Origin: Flammeovirgaceae bacterium UBA2366
Lineage (GTDB): Bacteria; Bacteroidota; Bacteroidia; Cytophagales; Cyclobacteriaceae
DNA length: 64,000 bases
Assembly (NCBI GenBank): GCA_002344065.1
Contig: DDTK01000010.1
Span: 1-64,000 of the forward strand
Reading direction: 5' to 3'
A model generated the notes under the pieces. The model had not been told where the DNA came from. It did not search any database and was given only the letters and a program-made list of their open reading frames with translations. A program made the translations under genes and the position numbers. Below are positions 17,467-26,466 of this stretch, one piece after another (the stretch's first letter is position 1; every line of letters starts with the position of its first letter).

Positions 17467-18563
17467 AGTATTTATCCGAGTACCGAGACGCAGCACTGGC
17501 CCAGGAACTCCTGCGTGATATTAGGTCCATTGTTACCAAACCATGGACATTGATGGAAGTATGCGGAGGTCAAACCCACAGCCTGGTAAAGAATGGTATT
17601 TTAAAAATGTTGCCGGAGCAGATCACCATGGTACACGGACCGGGCTGCCCGGTGTGTGTAACACCTATTCATATTATTGATGAAGCTATTGAACTCTCAC
17701 AAAAGCCAAACGTGATTATGTGTTCGTTTGGTGATATGCTGCGTGTGCCGGGCACAAAAATCAGTTTGCTCGAAGCCAAGGCCAAAGGTGCCGATGTACG
17801 TATGGTTTATTCTCCACTGGAGGCGGTGAAGCTTGCACAGGAAAATCCTGATAAGGAAGTTGTATTTTTTGCCGTAGGCTTTGAAACCACAGCACCCGCC
17901 AATGCGCTTTCTGTCGTGCAGGCAGCGAAACAAAATGTAAAAAACTACAGCATACTCGCGTCTCATGTTCTGGTTCCGCCAGCTATGGAGGCCATTCTTT
18001 CTGATCCTGAAACAACCGTGAACGCTTTTCTGGCAGCCGGTCATGTGTGCACCATTATGGGCTATAACGAATATGATCCGATTGCTGAAAAGTATAAGGT
18101 ACCTATTGTAGTAACAGGATTTGAACCCATCGATTTGTTACAAGGCATTTACATGGCTGTAAAGCAATTGGAAAATGGTGAAGCTAAAGTTGAGAATCAG
18201 TATATTCGGTACGTGCAACGCGAAGGGAATACACACGCACAGCAAACCATTGATGAAGTCTTCGCAGTGTCTGATCGGGAATGGCGCGGAATAGGAACTA
18301 TTCCGAAGAGTGGTTGGGAAGTAAATGAGGCCTACCAAGCGTTTGATGCACGAAGAAAGTTTAACTTGGTTGAAGAAATTTCAGAAGATAACACTACCTG
18401 TATTGCTGGTGAAATTATGAAAGGAAAAAAGAAACCATTCGATTGTCCGCATTTTGGAAAAGACTGCACACCCGAAAAACCGCTGGGCTCCCCGATGGTT
18501 TCGTCTGAAGGCGCGTGTGCTGCCTATTATCATTTTTCACAAGCTGAAGTGTTGCAGTCGTGA
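17463..18563 (+). CDS. hypD: hydrogenase formation protein HypD
   Basis: This 366-residue iron-sulfur scaffold is where the Fe(CN)2CO moiety is assembled. Conserved motifs: EVCGGQTH (C34), GPGCPVCVTP (C62, C65), and GFETTAPANA. A [4Fe-4S] cysteine group is in the C-terminal part (CIAGEIMKG, CPHFGKDCTPEKPLGSPMVS, GACAAYY). Length is typical. The start overlaps hypC by ATGA and the end overlaps hypE by 4 bp (GTGA). Confidence 0.97.
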   Translation: MKYLSEYRDAALAQELLRDIRSIVTKPWTLMEVCGGQTHSLVKNGILKMLPEQITMVHGPGCPVCVTPIHIIDEAIELSQKPNVIMCSFGDMLRVPGTKISLLEAKAKGADVRMVYSPLEAVKLAQENPDKEVVFFAVGFETTAPANALSVVQAAKQNVKNYSILASHVLVPPAMEAILSDPETTVNAFLAAGHVCTIMGYNEYDPIAEKYKVPIVVTGFEPIDLLQGIYMAVKQLENGEAKVENQYIRYVQREGNTHAQQTIDEVFAVSDREWRGIGTIPKSGWEVNEAYQAFDARRKFNLVEEISEDNTTCIAGEIMKGKKKPFDCPHFGKDCTPEKPLGSPMVSSEGACAAYYHFSQAEVLQS

Positions 18564-19612
18564 GTCAGCAAAAACTTTCCATTCAGTTAAATTGTCCGCT
18601 CCCCAAACTTGATTTTGATGTGATCACGCTGGGTCATGGCAGCGGTGGCGTTTTAACACACCGCCTGCTCGACACCGGTGTGTTCAACATATTGAAAAAT
18701 GATTTACTCAACGAGCAGCACGATGGTGCGATACTGAATTTTAACGGACCGGTTGCATTCACTACAGACAGCTATGTGGTGACACCGATTTTTTTCCCGG
18801 GCGGAAACATTGGTGAGCTTGCCGTGAACGGATCCATTAATGATTTAGCGATGTGTGGGGCCGTACCCGAATATTTATCGCTCAGTTTTATTTTGGAAGA
18901 AGGCTTGCGCATGGATGAGTTTTGGGAAGTGTTGGTCGGAATAAAAAAAGCAAGCGATGCATCAGGCGTACCGATTGTTACCGGAGACACAAAAGTGGTT
19001 GAGCGTGGCAAAGGCGACAAAGTTTTTATTAACACTACAGGCCTGGGGCGAATTCATCCGAAGGCAAACATTCATGCCAACCGTGTAAAGCCGGGTGACA
19101 AAATTTTAGTGAGCGGACCAGTAGCACAACATGGTGTAGCAATATTATCAGTGCGCCAAGGCTTAGAATTTGAAACCACCATCACCAGTGATACACAACC
19201 ACTTCATACACAGGTTATAAGGTTGCTGGATGAACTAGGTGAAGATGTGAGATTTCTTCGCGACCCTACGCGCGGAGGGGTTGCAACGGTGTTGAATGAA
19301 CTGGCCACCCAATCGGGACATGGAGTAGAAATTATTCAAAAGGATATTCCGGTAAGCGAACAGGTAGAAGGTGCTTGCGAGTTGTTGGGCCTTGATCCGC
19401 TGTATGTTGCCAACGAAGGAATTTTTATAGCCGTAGTCGCTGAACATAAAGCGAATGATGCGCTGAGCATCCTTAAAAGCTTTGATGCCTCCTCTTCTAT
19501 TATTGGAAATGTTACTCAAGAGCATCCCCGGCAGGTTATTCAGCACAGCCGCATTGGCGGAAGGCGCATTGTGAGCATGCTGCCGGGGGAACAGTTGCCC
19601 AGAATTTGTTAG
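18560..19612 (+). CDS. hypE: carbamoyl dehydratase HypE
   Basis: This 350-residue protein dehydrates the carbamoyl group on its C-terminal cysteine to thiocyanate, using ATP. The C-terminus LPRIC ends in the required C350. PurM-like motifs are present: GHGSGGVLTHRLL near the N-terminus, FTTDSYVVTPIFFPGG, NGSINDLAMCGA and RDPTRGGVATVLNE. It starts with GTG at 18560, overlapping the hypD stop. It is the last gene of the hyp operon and converges on the S9 peptidase gene with a 5-bp gap. Confidence 0.96.
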   Translation: MSQQKLSIQLNCPLPKLDFDVITLGHGSGGVLTHRLLDTGVFNILKNDLLNEQHDGAILNFNGPVAFTTDSYVVTPIFFPGGNIGELAVNGSINDLAMCGAVPEYLSLSFILEEGLRMDEFWEVLVGIKKASDASGVPIVTGDTKVVERGKGDKVFINTTGLGRIHPKANIHANRVKPGDKILVSGPVAQHGVAILSVRQGLEFETTITSDTQPLHTQVIRLLDELGEDVRFLRDPTRGGVATVLNELATQSGHGVEIIQKDIPVSEQVEGACELLGLDPLYVANEGIFIAVVAEHKANDALSILKSFDASSSIIGNVTQEHPRQVIQHSRIGGRRIVSMLPGEQLPRIC

Positions 19613-19617
19613 ACTAC

Positions 19618-21675
19618 TTATTCTTTGCTACCTACAGGCAACTCAACTTCTTCACCCCACACATATTTGTTAAACCATTGCCAGTTGTGCCAGGTAGCAG
19701 CGAGTCGTTCTTTAGGTTTGGTGATACCATGACCAAATCCTTTATAGACGATAAGTTCAGAAGGAACATTTTTGTCACGAAGACCCTGTAGTAATTCATA
19801 CGCGTTAGGAATCGGCACACGTCTATCGAACTCACCATGCTGAATCAACGTTGGCGTTTTAGCCTGATTAATGTAGGTCATGGGTGATGTTTTGCGATAG
19901 ATTTCTTCATTATCCCAGGGTGTGGACTTCAAATACTGCCGTGTAAAAGGATGAATATCGGTATTAACATAGTACGTCATCCAATTGGATATACCCGCAC
20001 CAACCGATGTTGCTTTGAAAACATCTGATGAAGTAGTTAGAAAAGCAGAGATGTATCCGCCCTGACTCCAGCCCATGCATCCCATTTTGTTTTTGTCGAT
20101 CATGCCTTTTGAATCAAGATATTCTATTCCCGACAATACATCCCACGCATCGCCCACACCAAGGTTGTCTACGTTGAGTGATCGAAAGGCTTCGCCATAA
20201 CCGGCAGAACCACGGTAGTTTGGCCGCAACACCAGCGCACCCTTATCCAACCATTGTACAATCGGGTATACGTAGCCCGGCACCGGCTGTGGTGTATCGA
20301 TACCGGTGGGTCCGCCATGAACAACAACGAGTAGCGGATACTTTTTTGCAGGATCATAATTTTTTGGTTTGTGCAGAACACCTTCAATCATAGCACCATC
20401 CTTGCTCTTCCATGACACAATCTCACTTTGTGCAGCTTTCCAGTTTGAAATCTGCCCGGTCATATCGGTGATTTTCTCAACTTTGGGCGAAGCAGTTGAT
20501 GTGATAAAAATTTCGTTGAGTTGATCATTACTCCGTGCATTCACAGCGAATCGATCCCCACTCTTTGAAAAGGATACTCCAAAAATCTGATCAGGAGTAT
20601 TTAGGAAAACACTAACATCACCGCTCCTTGGGTTGATTTTGTACATCGGCCTTTTGGTTTTATTCCAGGTGGTGAAATAGATACCTGAATTTCTCCACAC
20701 TAGGCCGCCAATTTGCTCGTCAAAGTTTTTAGCAAGCTGACGAGTTGCTTTTGTATCGATAGAAACTGAAAACAATTTATTATTCCTGTAATAATTGGAA
20801 GTGGTGTCAGCCAAACTTGTTGTATACAAGAGTTCCTTAGAATCAGGCGACCACTCTTGTAGATTATCATTACTGGGATTATTCACCAGCAGTGTAATTT
20901 CTTTCGAGTTTAAATCGATCAGCGAAATGTCAGACTTGAAGAAAGAATTAATTAATGGATCGGGTTGATGACTGAAAGCGATTTTATTTCCATCAGGAGA
21001 AATCAGAAAGGAAGTGACAGTAAATTTTCCTTCCGTAAGGCGCGTGGCTTTTGGCCATTCAATACAACCGGCTTTTGTTTTCAATGAATCTACAGATTCA
21101 TGACACGGCATCTCTGTTGGAGACGGCCGACCAGGATCAAAATCGATCTGCCACAAATGTGAAAGCGTAAAATCTTTGTCATCGGTTTCAAAAGCACCAT
21201 ATCTTTTTTCAACTTCCTTTTTGCTCTTATCAGCTTTTTCAGGTTTTGAGAAAATCAGGGTTGCTCCATATGGGTGCCATTCGAAATCATTAATATTTTC
21301 CTCTTCATTGGTGATTTGCTTCGCTTCTCCGCCATCAGCGTAAATCACATGAATCTGATTTTTATTTCCACGGTCGGCTAAAAAAGCAATCCACTTTCCA
21401 TCAGAAGACCATTTCGGACTTGTACTGCTCCCTTTTTGTGTATTGGTTAGCTGAAATGATTTCTGACCGTTTTTGGATAGCCAGATTTCAGTGTCGTATC
21501 GATTATCATTCCAGTCGGTAGTTTGAACGGTGTAAGCCACATGTTTACCATCTGGTGAAATTGAAACAGCGCCAGCATTTCGTAGCGCAATTACTTGTTC
21601 AAAAGAAGGAACCTGTTGAGCCACTATTCGGAGAGGAAGCCACAGTAAGAAGCAGACCAGATAGATGTTTTTCAT
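19618..21675 (-). CDS. secreted S9 family peptidase (prolyl oligopeptidase-type)
   Basis: The protein has 685 residues from ATG 21675: signal peptide (MKNIYLVCFLLWLPLRIVAQ), then a seven-bladed beta-propeller with TolB/WD40-like repeats (SISPDGKHVAYTVQ, SSDGKWIAFLADRG), then an alpha/beta-hydrolase domain from about residue 430. The catalytic triad is Ser537 in GWSQGG, Asp in HGEFDRRVP and His in GFGHGITKP. It should cleave short peptides in the periplasm or outside. A TTG at 21726 would extend the frame but would bury the signal peptide. It converges on hypE and is probably unrelated to it. Confidence 0.93.
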   Translation of the reverse strand: MKNIYLVCFLLWLPLRIVAQQVPSFEQVIALRNAGAVSISPDGKHVAYTVQTTDWNDNRYDTEIWLSKNGQKSFQLTNTQKGSSTSPKWSSDGKWIAFLADRGNKNQIHVIYADGGEAKQITNEEENINDFEWHPYGATLIFSKPEKADKSKKEVEKRYGAFETDDKDFTLSHLWQIDFDPGRPSPTEMPCHESVDSLKTKAGCIEWPKATRLTEGKFTVTSFLISPDGNKIAFSHQPDPLINSFFKSDISLIDLNSKEITLLVNNPSNDNLQEWSPDSKELLYTTSLADTTSNYYRNNKLFSVSIDTKATRQLAKNFDEQIGGLVWRNSGIYFTTWNKTKRPMYKINPRSGDVSVFLNTPDQIFGVSFSKSGDRFAVNARSNDQLNEIFITSTASPKVEKITDMTGQISNWKAAQSEIVSWKSKDGAMIEGVLHKPKNYDPAKKYPLLVVVHGGPTGIDTPQPVPGYVYPIVQWLDKGALVLRPNYRGSAGYGEAFRSLNVDNLGVGDAWDVLSGIEYLDSKGMIDKNKMGCMGWSQGGYISAFLTTSSDVFKATSVGAGISNWMTYYVNTDIHPFTRQYLKSTPWDNEEIYRKTSPMTYINQAKTPTLIQHGEFDRRVPIPNAYELLQGLRDKNVPSELIVYKGFGHGITKPKERLAATWHNWQWFNKYVWGEEVELPVGSKE

Positions 21676-21804
21676 GAGGATTGTGGACGGTTTGTTGTAT
21701 TTACAATGTATCGACACTTCGGCCAATGCCCAAATTCAATTCTTTTAGAACCGCTTAAAGTTTGGTAAAATCGTTGATTTCAATCCAAAATTCGGAACAA
21801 TACG

Positions 21805-21845
21805 CTGCATGCATAATATTTTTTGCTGTTTAGTATGCGTGCATA
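21805..21845. promoter_or_regulatory. two copies of a TATGCATGCATA-like dyad, candidate MarR operator
   Basis: CTGCATGCATAA (21805-21816) and TATGCGTGCATA (21834-21845) each match the palindrome TATGCATGCATA with one to three differences and start 29 bp apart. They lie just upstream of a promoter-like TATATTCG (21857-21864) before the MarR gene at 21885. TGCATGCA-type dyads are known targets of MarR regulators, so autoregulation and control of the downstream beta-oxidation genes is the likely role (inference). Confidence 0.5.
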
Positions 21846-21884
21846 ACAAACTTTTCTATATTCGTATCCCTTTCGGGGGATGTT

Positions 21885-22331
21885 ATGACGAAAGAAGAAA
21901 CGGTAGACTATCACATTCGCTCAGCCTGGCTGGCCATAGCCCGCATGTATAACCAGCAGGCGGCAAGGCACAATGCTACTATGGCTGAAGGTTTTGTGTT
22001 GCTGAATATTGATGAGGAAGGAACGCCTGCAACGAAAATTGCACCGCTTATGGGTTTGGAGCCCAGGAGCCTGACACGATTATTGAAGTCGATGGAGGAG
22101 CGGGGCGCGATTTACCGGAAAGTGGATGACACAGACAAACGTTCAGTTCGCATCTTTTTAACAGAAGAAGGAAAAAAAGCGCGTGCACGGTCGCGCGATA
22201 CGGTTCTTCGTTTTAATGAAGCTGTGCGCGAAGAGGTACCACAAGAAAAACTGTATGTGTTTTTCGATGTGATTCAAAACATTAATAAGATTATCGAACG
22301 AAATAATATTTACGAACAAACGTATAGTTGA
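21885..22331 (+). CDS. MarR family transcriptional regulator
   Basis: This 148-residue winged-helix regulator has dimerisation helices at both ends and a DNA-binding domain at about residues 45-105: recognition-helix region PATKIAPLMGLEPRSLTRLLKSMEERG (residues 47-73) and wing KVDDTDKRSVRIFLTEEGKK (residues 79-98), the DxR/DKR wing signature of MarR proteins. It lies upstream of the beta-oxidation genes on the same strand, so it probably represses them and responds to a fatty acid or acyl-CoA ligand. Two candidate operators lie in its own promoter region. The ligand is not evident. Confidence 0.9.
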   Translation: MTKEETVDYHIRSAWLAIARMYNQQAARHNATMAEGFVLLNIDEEGTPATKIAPLMGLEPRSLTRLLKSMEERGAIYRKVDDTDKRSVRIFLTEEGKKARARSRDTVLRFNEAVREEVPQEKLYVFFDVIQNINKIIERNNIYEQTYS

Positions 22332-22333
22332 TC

Positions 22334-22387
22334 GTTGTTGGTTCATAGTTCTTAGATGAACGAGACCAACAACCTTCAACCAACAAC
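22334..22387. repeat. GTTGTTGG/CCAACAAC inverted repeat in spacer
   Basis: GTTGTTGGT (22334-22342) is the exact reverse complement of ACCAACAAC (22365-22373), and a further AACCAACAAC follows at 22378-22387. The spacer between the MarR and FadB-like genes consists almost entirely of this simple-sequence element; a hairpin in the transcript is possible. Confidence 0.55.
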
Positions 22388-22399
22388 TAATAACTACTT

Positions 22400-24799
22400 A
22401 TGAAAAGATCTATCCGCAAAGTTGCTGTTCTTGGTTCAGGTGTAATGGGTTCTTCCATCGCATGTCACTTCGCTAACATTGGATGTGAAGTGTTGCTGCT
22501 TGACATCGCACCGAAAGAACTTACCGAAGAAGAAAAAGCAAAAGGACTTAGCTTAGATAATAAGCTGGTGAAGAACAGAATTGTTCAGTCATCATTTGAT
22601 AAGTGTATCAAGTCTTCACCCGGTCCGATTTACAGTAAGAAATTTATTTCGCGCGTTTCCCTGGGCAACTTTGACGATGATCTCGCGAAGATCAAAAGCT
22701 ACGACTGGACGATTGAAGTTGTGGTAGAAAATCTTGACATCAAGAAAAAAGTATACGAACAAGTAGAGAAATACAGAACCCCGGGAACGCTAATTACTTC
22801 CAATACTTCTGGTATCCCAATACACCTGATGGCCGAAGGCAGAAGCGATGATTTTAAGCGCCATTTTGCGGGTACACACTTCTTCAATCCGCCCCGTTAC
22901 CTGAAATTATTCGAAGTTATTCCTACTCCGCACACCGATCAGGAAGTAACCGATTTCTTACTCCATTATGGAGATCTGTACTTGGGTAAAACTTCTGTGC
23001 TGTGCAAAGACACCCCTGCTTTCATCGGAAACCGGGTTGGTGTATGGGGCCTTTTAAAGGTCATCGACTCCATGCAGAAGTACGACCTGAATGTAGACGA
23101 AATTGATAAGCTAACCGGCCCGGTAATTGGCCGCCCAAAGTCGGCAACGTTCAGAACCTCTGATGTTGTTGGACTTGATACGCTGGTGAAAGTGGCGAAC
23201 AATTTATATGCAGGTTTGCCCAACGATGAAGGCCGCGAAATTTTCAAGTTGCCTGATGTGGTGAACAAACTTGATCAGAATAAATGGCTCGGAGATAAAA
23301 CCGGTCAGGGTTTTTATAAGAAAGCAAAAGACGCAAAAGGTAAAACTGAAATTCTTACGCTCGATCTAAAAACACTCGAGTACAAACCGAAAGCAAAAGC
23401 AAAATTTGCAACGCTTGAGACTACAAAGACGATCGACAACTTACGTGATCGTTTCAAAGTTTTGTTGGCGGGCAAAGACAAAGCCGGAGAATTTTATCGC
23501 GATTGCTTTTACGGATTGTTTCAATACGCATCAAACCGAATTCCCGAAATCAGTGATGAACTTTTCAGAATAGATGATGCAGTATGTGCCGGCTTTGGTT
23601 GGGAACTTGGACCGTTTGATACGTGGGATGCACTCGGTGTAGAAAAAACTGTACAGGCCATGGAAGGCATGAACTACAAACCCGCACAATGGGTGTACGA
23701 CATGCTGGCAAACGGCAACAAATCATTTTATAAAGTTGAAGGTGGTCAGCGCAAGTACTATGACATTCCATCAAAGTCATACAAAGTAATTCCTGGAAAA
23801 GAAGCCTTTATCATTCTTGAAAATCTGAGTGACAAAGTCGTTTGGAAAAATGCTGAAAGCAAAGTCACCGACCTTGGCGATGGCGTTATCAACTTTTCCT
23901 GGAGCAGCAAGAGCTACACCTTAGGCAGTGCCGTAATTGAAGGCATGAATAAGGCCATTGACATGGCCGAAAAGGACTACCGGGGCCTGGTGGTAGGCCA
24001 CCAGGGGCCCGACTTCTCGCTTGGGGCCAATTTGGGGCTCGTTTTCATGTACGCCATCGAGCAGGATTATGACGAAATCGACTTTATGGTGCGGGCATTC
24101 CAGAATTCGGTGATGCGCCTGCGCTATTCTTCCGTACCCGTGGTGGTTGCCCCGCAAGGGCGCACATTAGGCGGAGGATGCGAAATGACCATGCATGCCG
24201 ACATCGCAGTAGCTGCCGCGGAAACCTATATTGGATTGGTGGAAGTAGGGGTTGGTTTGATCCCCGGTGGAGGCGGAACGAAAGAATTTACCAAGCGGGT
24301 AAGTGATCGTTTTCTGGAAGGCGATGCCGAAATGAACGCGTTACAAGCTGCATTTATGAACATCGCAACGGCAAAAGTGGCGTTGTCTGCCGAGGAAGCC
24401 CGTGAAATGGGTGTGCTACGAACGCAAGATCGCATCACCATCAATAAAGACCGGCAAATTCTCGATGCCAAGTCAGCCGTACTGGAATTAGCCGAAGCGG
24501 GCTATACCATGCCTGTTCAGGCTCGTAATATTAAAGTGTTGGGAAGGGCAGGGATGGCGCTGTTCGCAGCAGGTGTTAACGGAATGAAAATGGGAGGTTA
24601 CATCTCTGATCACGATATGAAAATCGCCATGAAGATTGCGAATATTATGTGCGGAGGTGATTTAACTGCTGCACAGGAAGTAAGTGAACAATACTTACTG
24701 GATCTGGAACGCGAGGCTTTTGTTTCACTTTGCGGAGAGCGTAAAACGTTGGAGAGAATTCAGAGCATTCTGACTGGAGGCAAACCTTTAAGAAACTAG
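22400..24799 (+). CDS. 3-hydroxyacyl-CoA dehydrogenase / enoyl-CoA hydratase fusion
   Basis: This 799-residue bifunctional beta-oxidation enzyme is arranged like FadN, with the dehydrogenase first. NAD-binding Rossmann motif VLGSGVMGSSIACHFAN lies near the N-terminus. The 3HCDH segment has NTSGIPIHLMAEG and HFAGTHFFNPPRYLKLFEV (catalytic His region), then KDTPAFIGNRVG. The C-terminal crotonase domain (about 510-720) shows GANLGLVF and GRTLGGGCEMTMHADI, which form the oxyanion hole, then VGVGLIPGGGGTKEF. It hydrates enoyl-CoA and oxidises the 3-hydroxyacyl-CoA. It is the first enzyme gene of the operon after MarR, followed by thiolase and acyl-CoA dehydrogenase. Confidence 0.95.
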   Translation: MKRSIRKVAVLGSGVMGSSIACHFANIGCEVLLLDIAPKELTEEEKAKGLSLDNKLVKNRIVQSSFDKCIKSSPGPIYSKKFISRVSLGNFDDDLAKIKSYDWTIEVVVENLDIKKKVYEQVEKYRTPGTLITSNTSGIPIHLMAEGRSDDFKRHFAGTHFFNPPRYLKLFEVIPTPHTDQEVTDFLLHYGDLYLGKTSVLCKDTPAFIGNRVGVWGLLKVIDSMQKYDLNVDEIDKLTGPVIGRPKSATFRTSDVVGLDTLVKVANNLYAGLPNDEGREIFKLPDVVNKLDQNKWLGDKTGQGFYKKAKDAKGKTEILTLDLKTLEYKPKAKAKFATLETTKTIDNLRDRFKVLLAGKDKAGEFYRDCFYGLFQYASNRIPEISDELFRIDDAVCAGFGWELGPFDTWDALGVEKTVQAMEGMNYKPAQWVYDMLANGNKSFYKVEGGQRKYYDIPSKSYKVIPGKEAFIILENLSDKVVWKNAESKVTDLGDGVINFSWSSKSYTLGSAVIEGMNKAIDMAEKDYRGLVVGHQGPDFSLGANLGLVFMYAIEQDYDEIDFMVRAFQNSVMRLRYSSVPVVVAPQGRTLGGGCEMTMHADIAVAAAETYIGLVEVGVGLIPGGGGTKEFTKRVSDRFLEGDAEMNALQAAFMNIATAKVALSAEEAREMGVLRTQDRITINKDRQILDAKSAVLELAEAGYTMPVQARNIKVLGRAGMALFAAGVNGMKMGGYISDHDMKIAMKIANIMCGGDLTAAQEVSEQYLLDLEREAFVSLCGERKTLERIQSILTGGKPLRN

Positions 24800-24805
24800 A
24801 CATTA

Positions 24806-24880
24806 GACGAAAGACACAAGTAGCATGACTCAAAAAACCTGCTGCTTAGTCTTACTACTTACTACTTAAGTCTTACTACT
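24806..24880. repeat. short-repeat array (GTAAGAC / AGTAGTAAG family), two orientations
   Basis: The spacer before the thiolase holds one forward copy (24806-24829) of the degenerate repeat with core AAGAC(A/T)TAAGTAG(C/T)AAGAC, then an inverted tandem block of AGTCTTACTACTTA units (24848-24880). The same family occurs at 26076, 26454 and 28300. It is non-coding and shows no promoter consensus. Confidence 0.75.
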
Positions 24881-24893
24881 AAAAAAGAAAAAT

Positions 24894-26069
24894 ATGGACG
24901 CATACATCGTAGCAGGTTTCAGAACCGGAGTGGGAAAAGCAAAAAAAGGAGGCTTTCGTTTTGTAAGGCCCGATGATTTAGCAGCAGATGTGATTAAGCA
25001 TCTTGTTAAATCCGTTCCAGGATTGGAGAGCAACATGATCGATGATCTGATTGTCGGCAACGCGGTGCCCGAAGCAGAACAAGGCATGCAGATGGGAAGA
25101 ATGATTTCCCTGCTTGCGCTTGGTATTGATACGCCCGGTATGATTGTGAATCGCTACTGCGGAAGTGGTGTTGAGACCATCGCCATTGCAAGTCAGCGTA
25201 TACAAGCCAACATGGCTGATATCATCATTGCCGGAGGAACGGAGTCCATGTCGTTGGTTCCAACGATGGGTATTAAAACTGCGCTCAACTATAAAATTGC
25301 AACAGAGAACCCGGCTTACTATACCAGCATGGGTTTAACAGCCGAGGAGGTTTCAAAGCAATTCAAAATTTCACGTGAAGAGCAGGATCAGTTTTCGTAT
25401 GAATCGCACATGAAAGCTGCAGCCGCATGGAAAGATGGAAAGTTTAAGGATGAAGTAGTGCCCATCACCGTGAAGGAAGTGTATGTGGACGAGAATATGA
25501 AAAAGAAAACCCGCGAGTTTGTGGTGGCCACCGATGAAGGTATTCGTGCGGACACGACCGTAGAAGGATTGTCAAAATTGAAACCGGTGTTCGCCCTGGG
25601 CGGAACCGTTACCGCGGGTAACTCATCACAGACTTCCGATGGCGCAGCATTTGTTTTGGTGATGAGTGAGCGCATGGTAAAACAATTTAATCTAAAACCG
25701 ATAGCGCGCATGGTAAGCTATGCGGCAGCCGGAGTTGATCCGCGCATTATGGGCATTGGTCCGGTGGCGGCCATTCCGAAAGCATTAAAACTTGCCGGAA
25801 TGAAACTGGATGACATTGATTTGATTGAACTCAATGAAGCCTTTGCGGCACAGGCGTTAGCCGTAGCGAAGGAACTGAACATTGATCGTAAGAAATTAAA
25901 TGTTAATGGGGGCGCCATTGCAGTCGGACACCCTTTAGGATCGTCTGGCGCGCGCCTGTCGGTACAATTATTCAATGAACTCCGCAGACAAAAAAAGAAA
26001 TACGGAATGGTAACAGCCTGTGTTGGAGGCGGACAGGGAGTGGCGGGGATTTATGAACTATTGTATTAG
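24894..26069 (+). CDS. acetyl-CoA C-acyltransferase (thiolase)
   Basis: This 391-residue thiolase catalyses the last step of beta-oxidation, cleaving 3-ketoacyl-CoA to acetyl-CoA and a shortened acyl-CoA. The acylated nucleophile is C89 in NRYCGSGVE, H346 is in GHPLGSSGARL and the proton-transfer C376 is in TACVGGGQG. The NEAFAAQ signature is present. Length is typical for FadA-type enzymes. It sits between the FadB-like fusion and the acyl-CoA dehydrogenase, so it most likely acts in degradation rather than acetoacetyl-CoA synthesis. Confidence 0.95.
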   Translation: MDAYIVAGFRTGVGKAKKGGFRFVRPDDLAADVIKHLVKSVPGLESNMIDDLIVGNAVPEAEQGMQMGRMISLLALGIDTPGMIVNRYCGSGVETIAIASQRIQANMADIIIAGGTESMSLVPTMGIKTALNYKIATENPAYYTSMGLTAEEVSKQFKISREEQDQFSYESHMKAAAAWKDGKFKDEVVPITVKEVYVDENMKKKTREFVVATDEGIRADTTVEGLSKLKPVFALGGTVTAGNSSQTSDGAAFVLVMSERMVKQFNLKPIARMVSYAAAGVDPRIMGIGPVAAIPKALKLAGMKLDDIDLIELNEAFAAQALAVAKELNIDRKKLNVNGGAIAVGHPLGSSGARLSVQLFNELRRQKKKYGMVTACVGGGQGVAGIYELLY

Positions 26070-26075
26070 ACGTTG

Positions 26076-26099
26076 GACGTAAGACTTTAGTAGTAAGAC
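26076..26099 (+). repeat. short repeat directly before the four-helix-bundle gene
   Basis: This forward copy of the GACGTAAGAC...AGTAGTAAGAC repeat (about 21 of 24 positions shared with the copy at 28300) ends one base before the ATG at 26101. Any ribosome binding site for that gene would lie inside the repeat. Confidence 0.75.
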
Positions 26100-26100
26100 A

Positions 26101-26466
26101 ATGCACAATTTTAAGGAGTTAAAAGTTTGGCAATTATCACGACAACTTGTAAAGGAGATTTATGAGTTGACAGCAGACTTTCCTTCCTCGGAAAAGTATG
26201 GATTGATTTCTCAACTCCGCAGGTGTGCAGTTTCTATTCCATCCAATATTGCCGAAGGAGCAGGACGAAATACAGATAAAGACTTTGCACAGTTTCTAAA
26301 CATCAGTTTAGGATCGGCTTACGAGCTTGAAACACTCTTGATACTTTCTTTTGATGTTAACCTGATTAATCAGGAGCAATTAGACTTGTTAGTAATTAGA
26401 ATTTCTGAAGTACAAAAAATGACTTTTGGCTTGATCAAGACGTTGCGCCAGGAGTCTTATGTCTAA
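26101..26466 (+). CDS. four helix bundle protein (23S rRNA intervening-sequence protein family)
   Basis: This 121-residue protein has the family pattern: N-terminal FKELKVWQLSRQLVKEIYEL, central KYGLISQLRRCAVSIPSNIA (basic and helical), then EGAGRNTDKDFAQFLNIS and SAYELETLLILS. Members fold as four-helix bundles, often encoded in 23S rRNA intervening sequences; relatives include Avd of diversity-generating retroelements. Here it is free-standing inside a beta-oxidation operon. It is bounded by two oppositely oriented copies of a short repeat, and its last codons (ESYV, stop) fall inside the downstream copy. Function unknown; a role in fatty-acid metabolism is unlikely. Confidence 0.88.
   Translation: MHNFKELKVWQLSRQLVKEIYELTADFPSSEKYGLISQLRRCAVSIPSNIAEGAGRNTDKDFAQFLNISLGSAYELETLLILSFDVNLINQEQLDLLVIRISEVQKMTFGLIKTLRQESYV

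Noticed and set aside
26101..26466. Four-helix-bundle protein as Avd of a diversity-generating retroelement
   Set aside because: No reverse transcriptase, template repeat or variable repeat is present in the window; the similarity is to the general 23S-IVP family.
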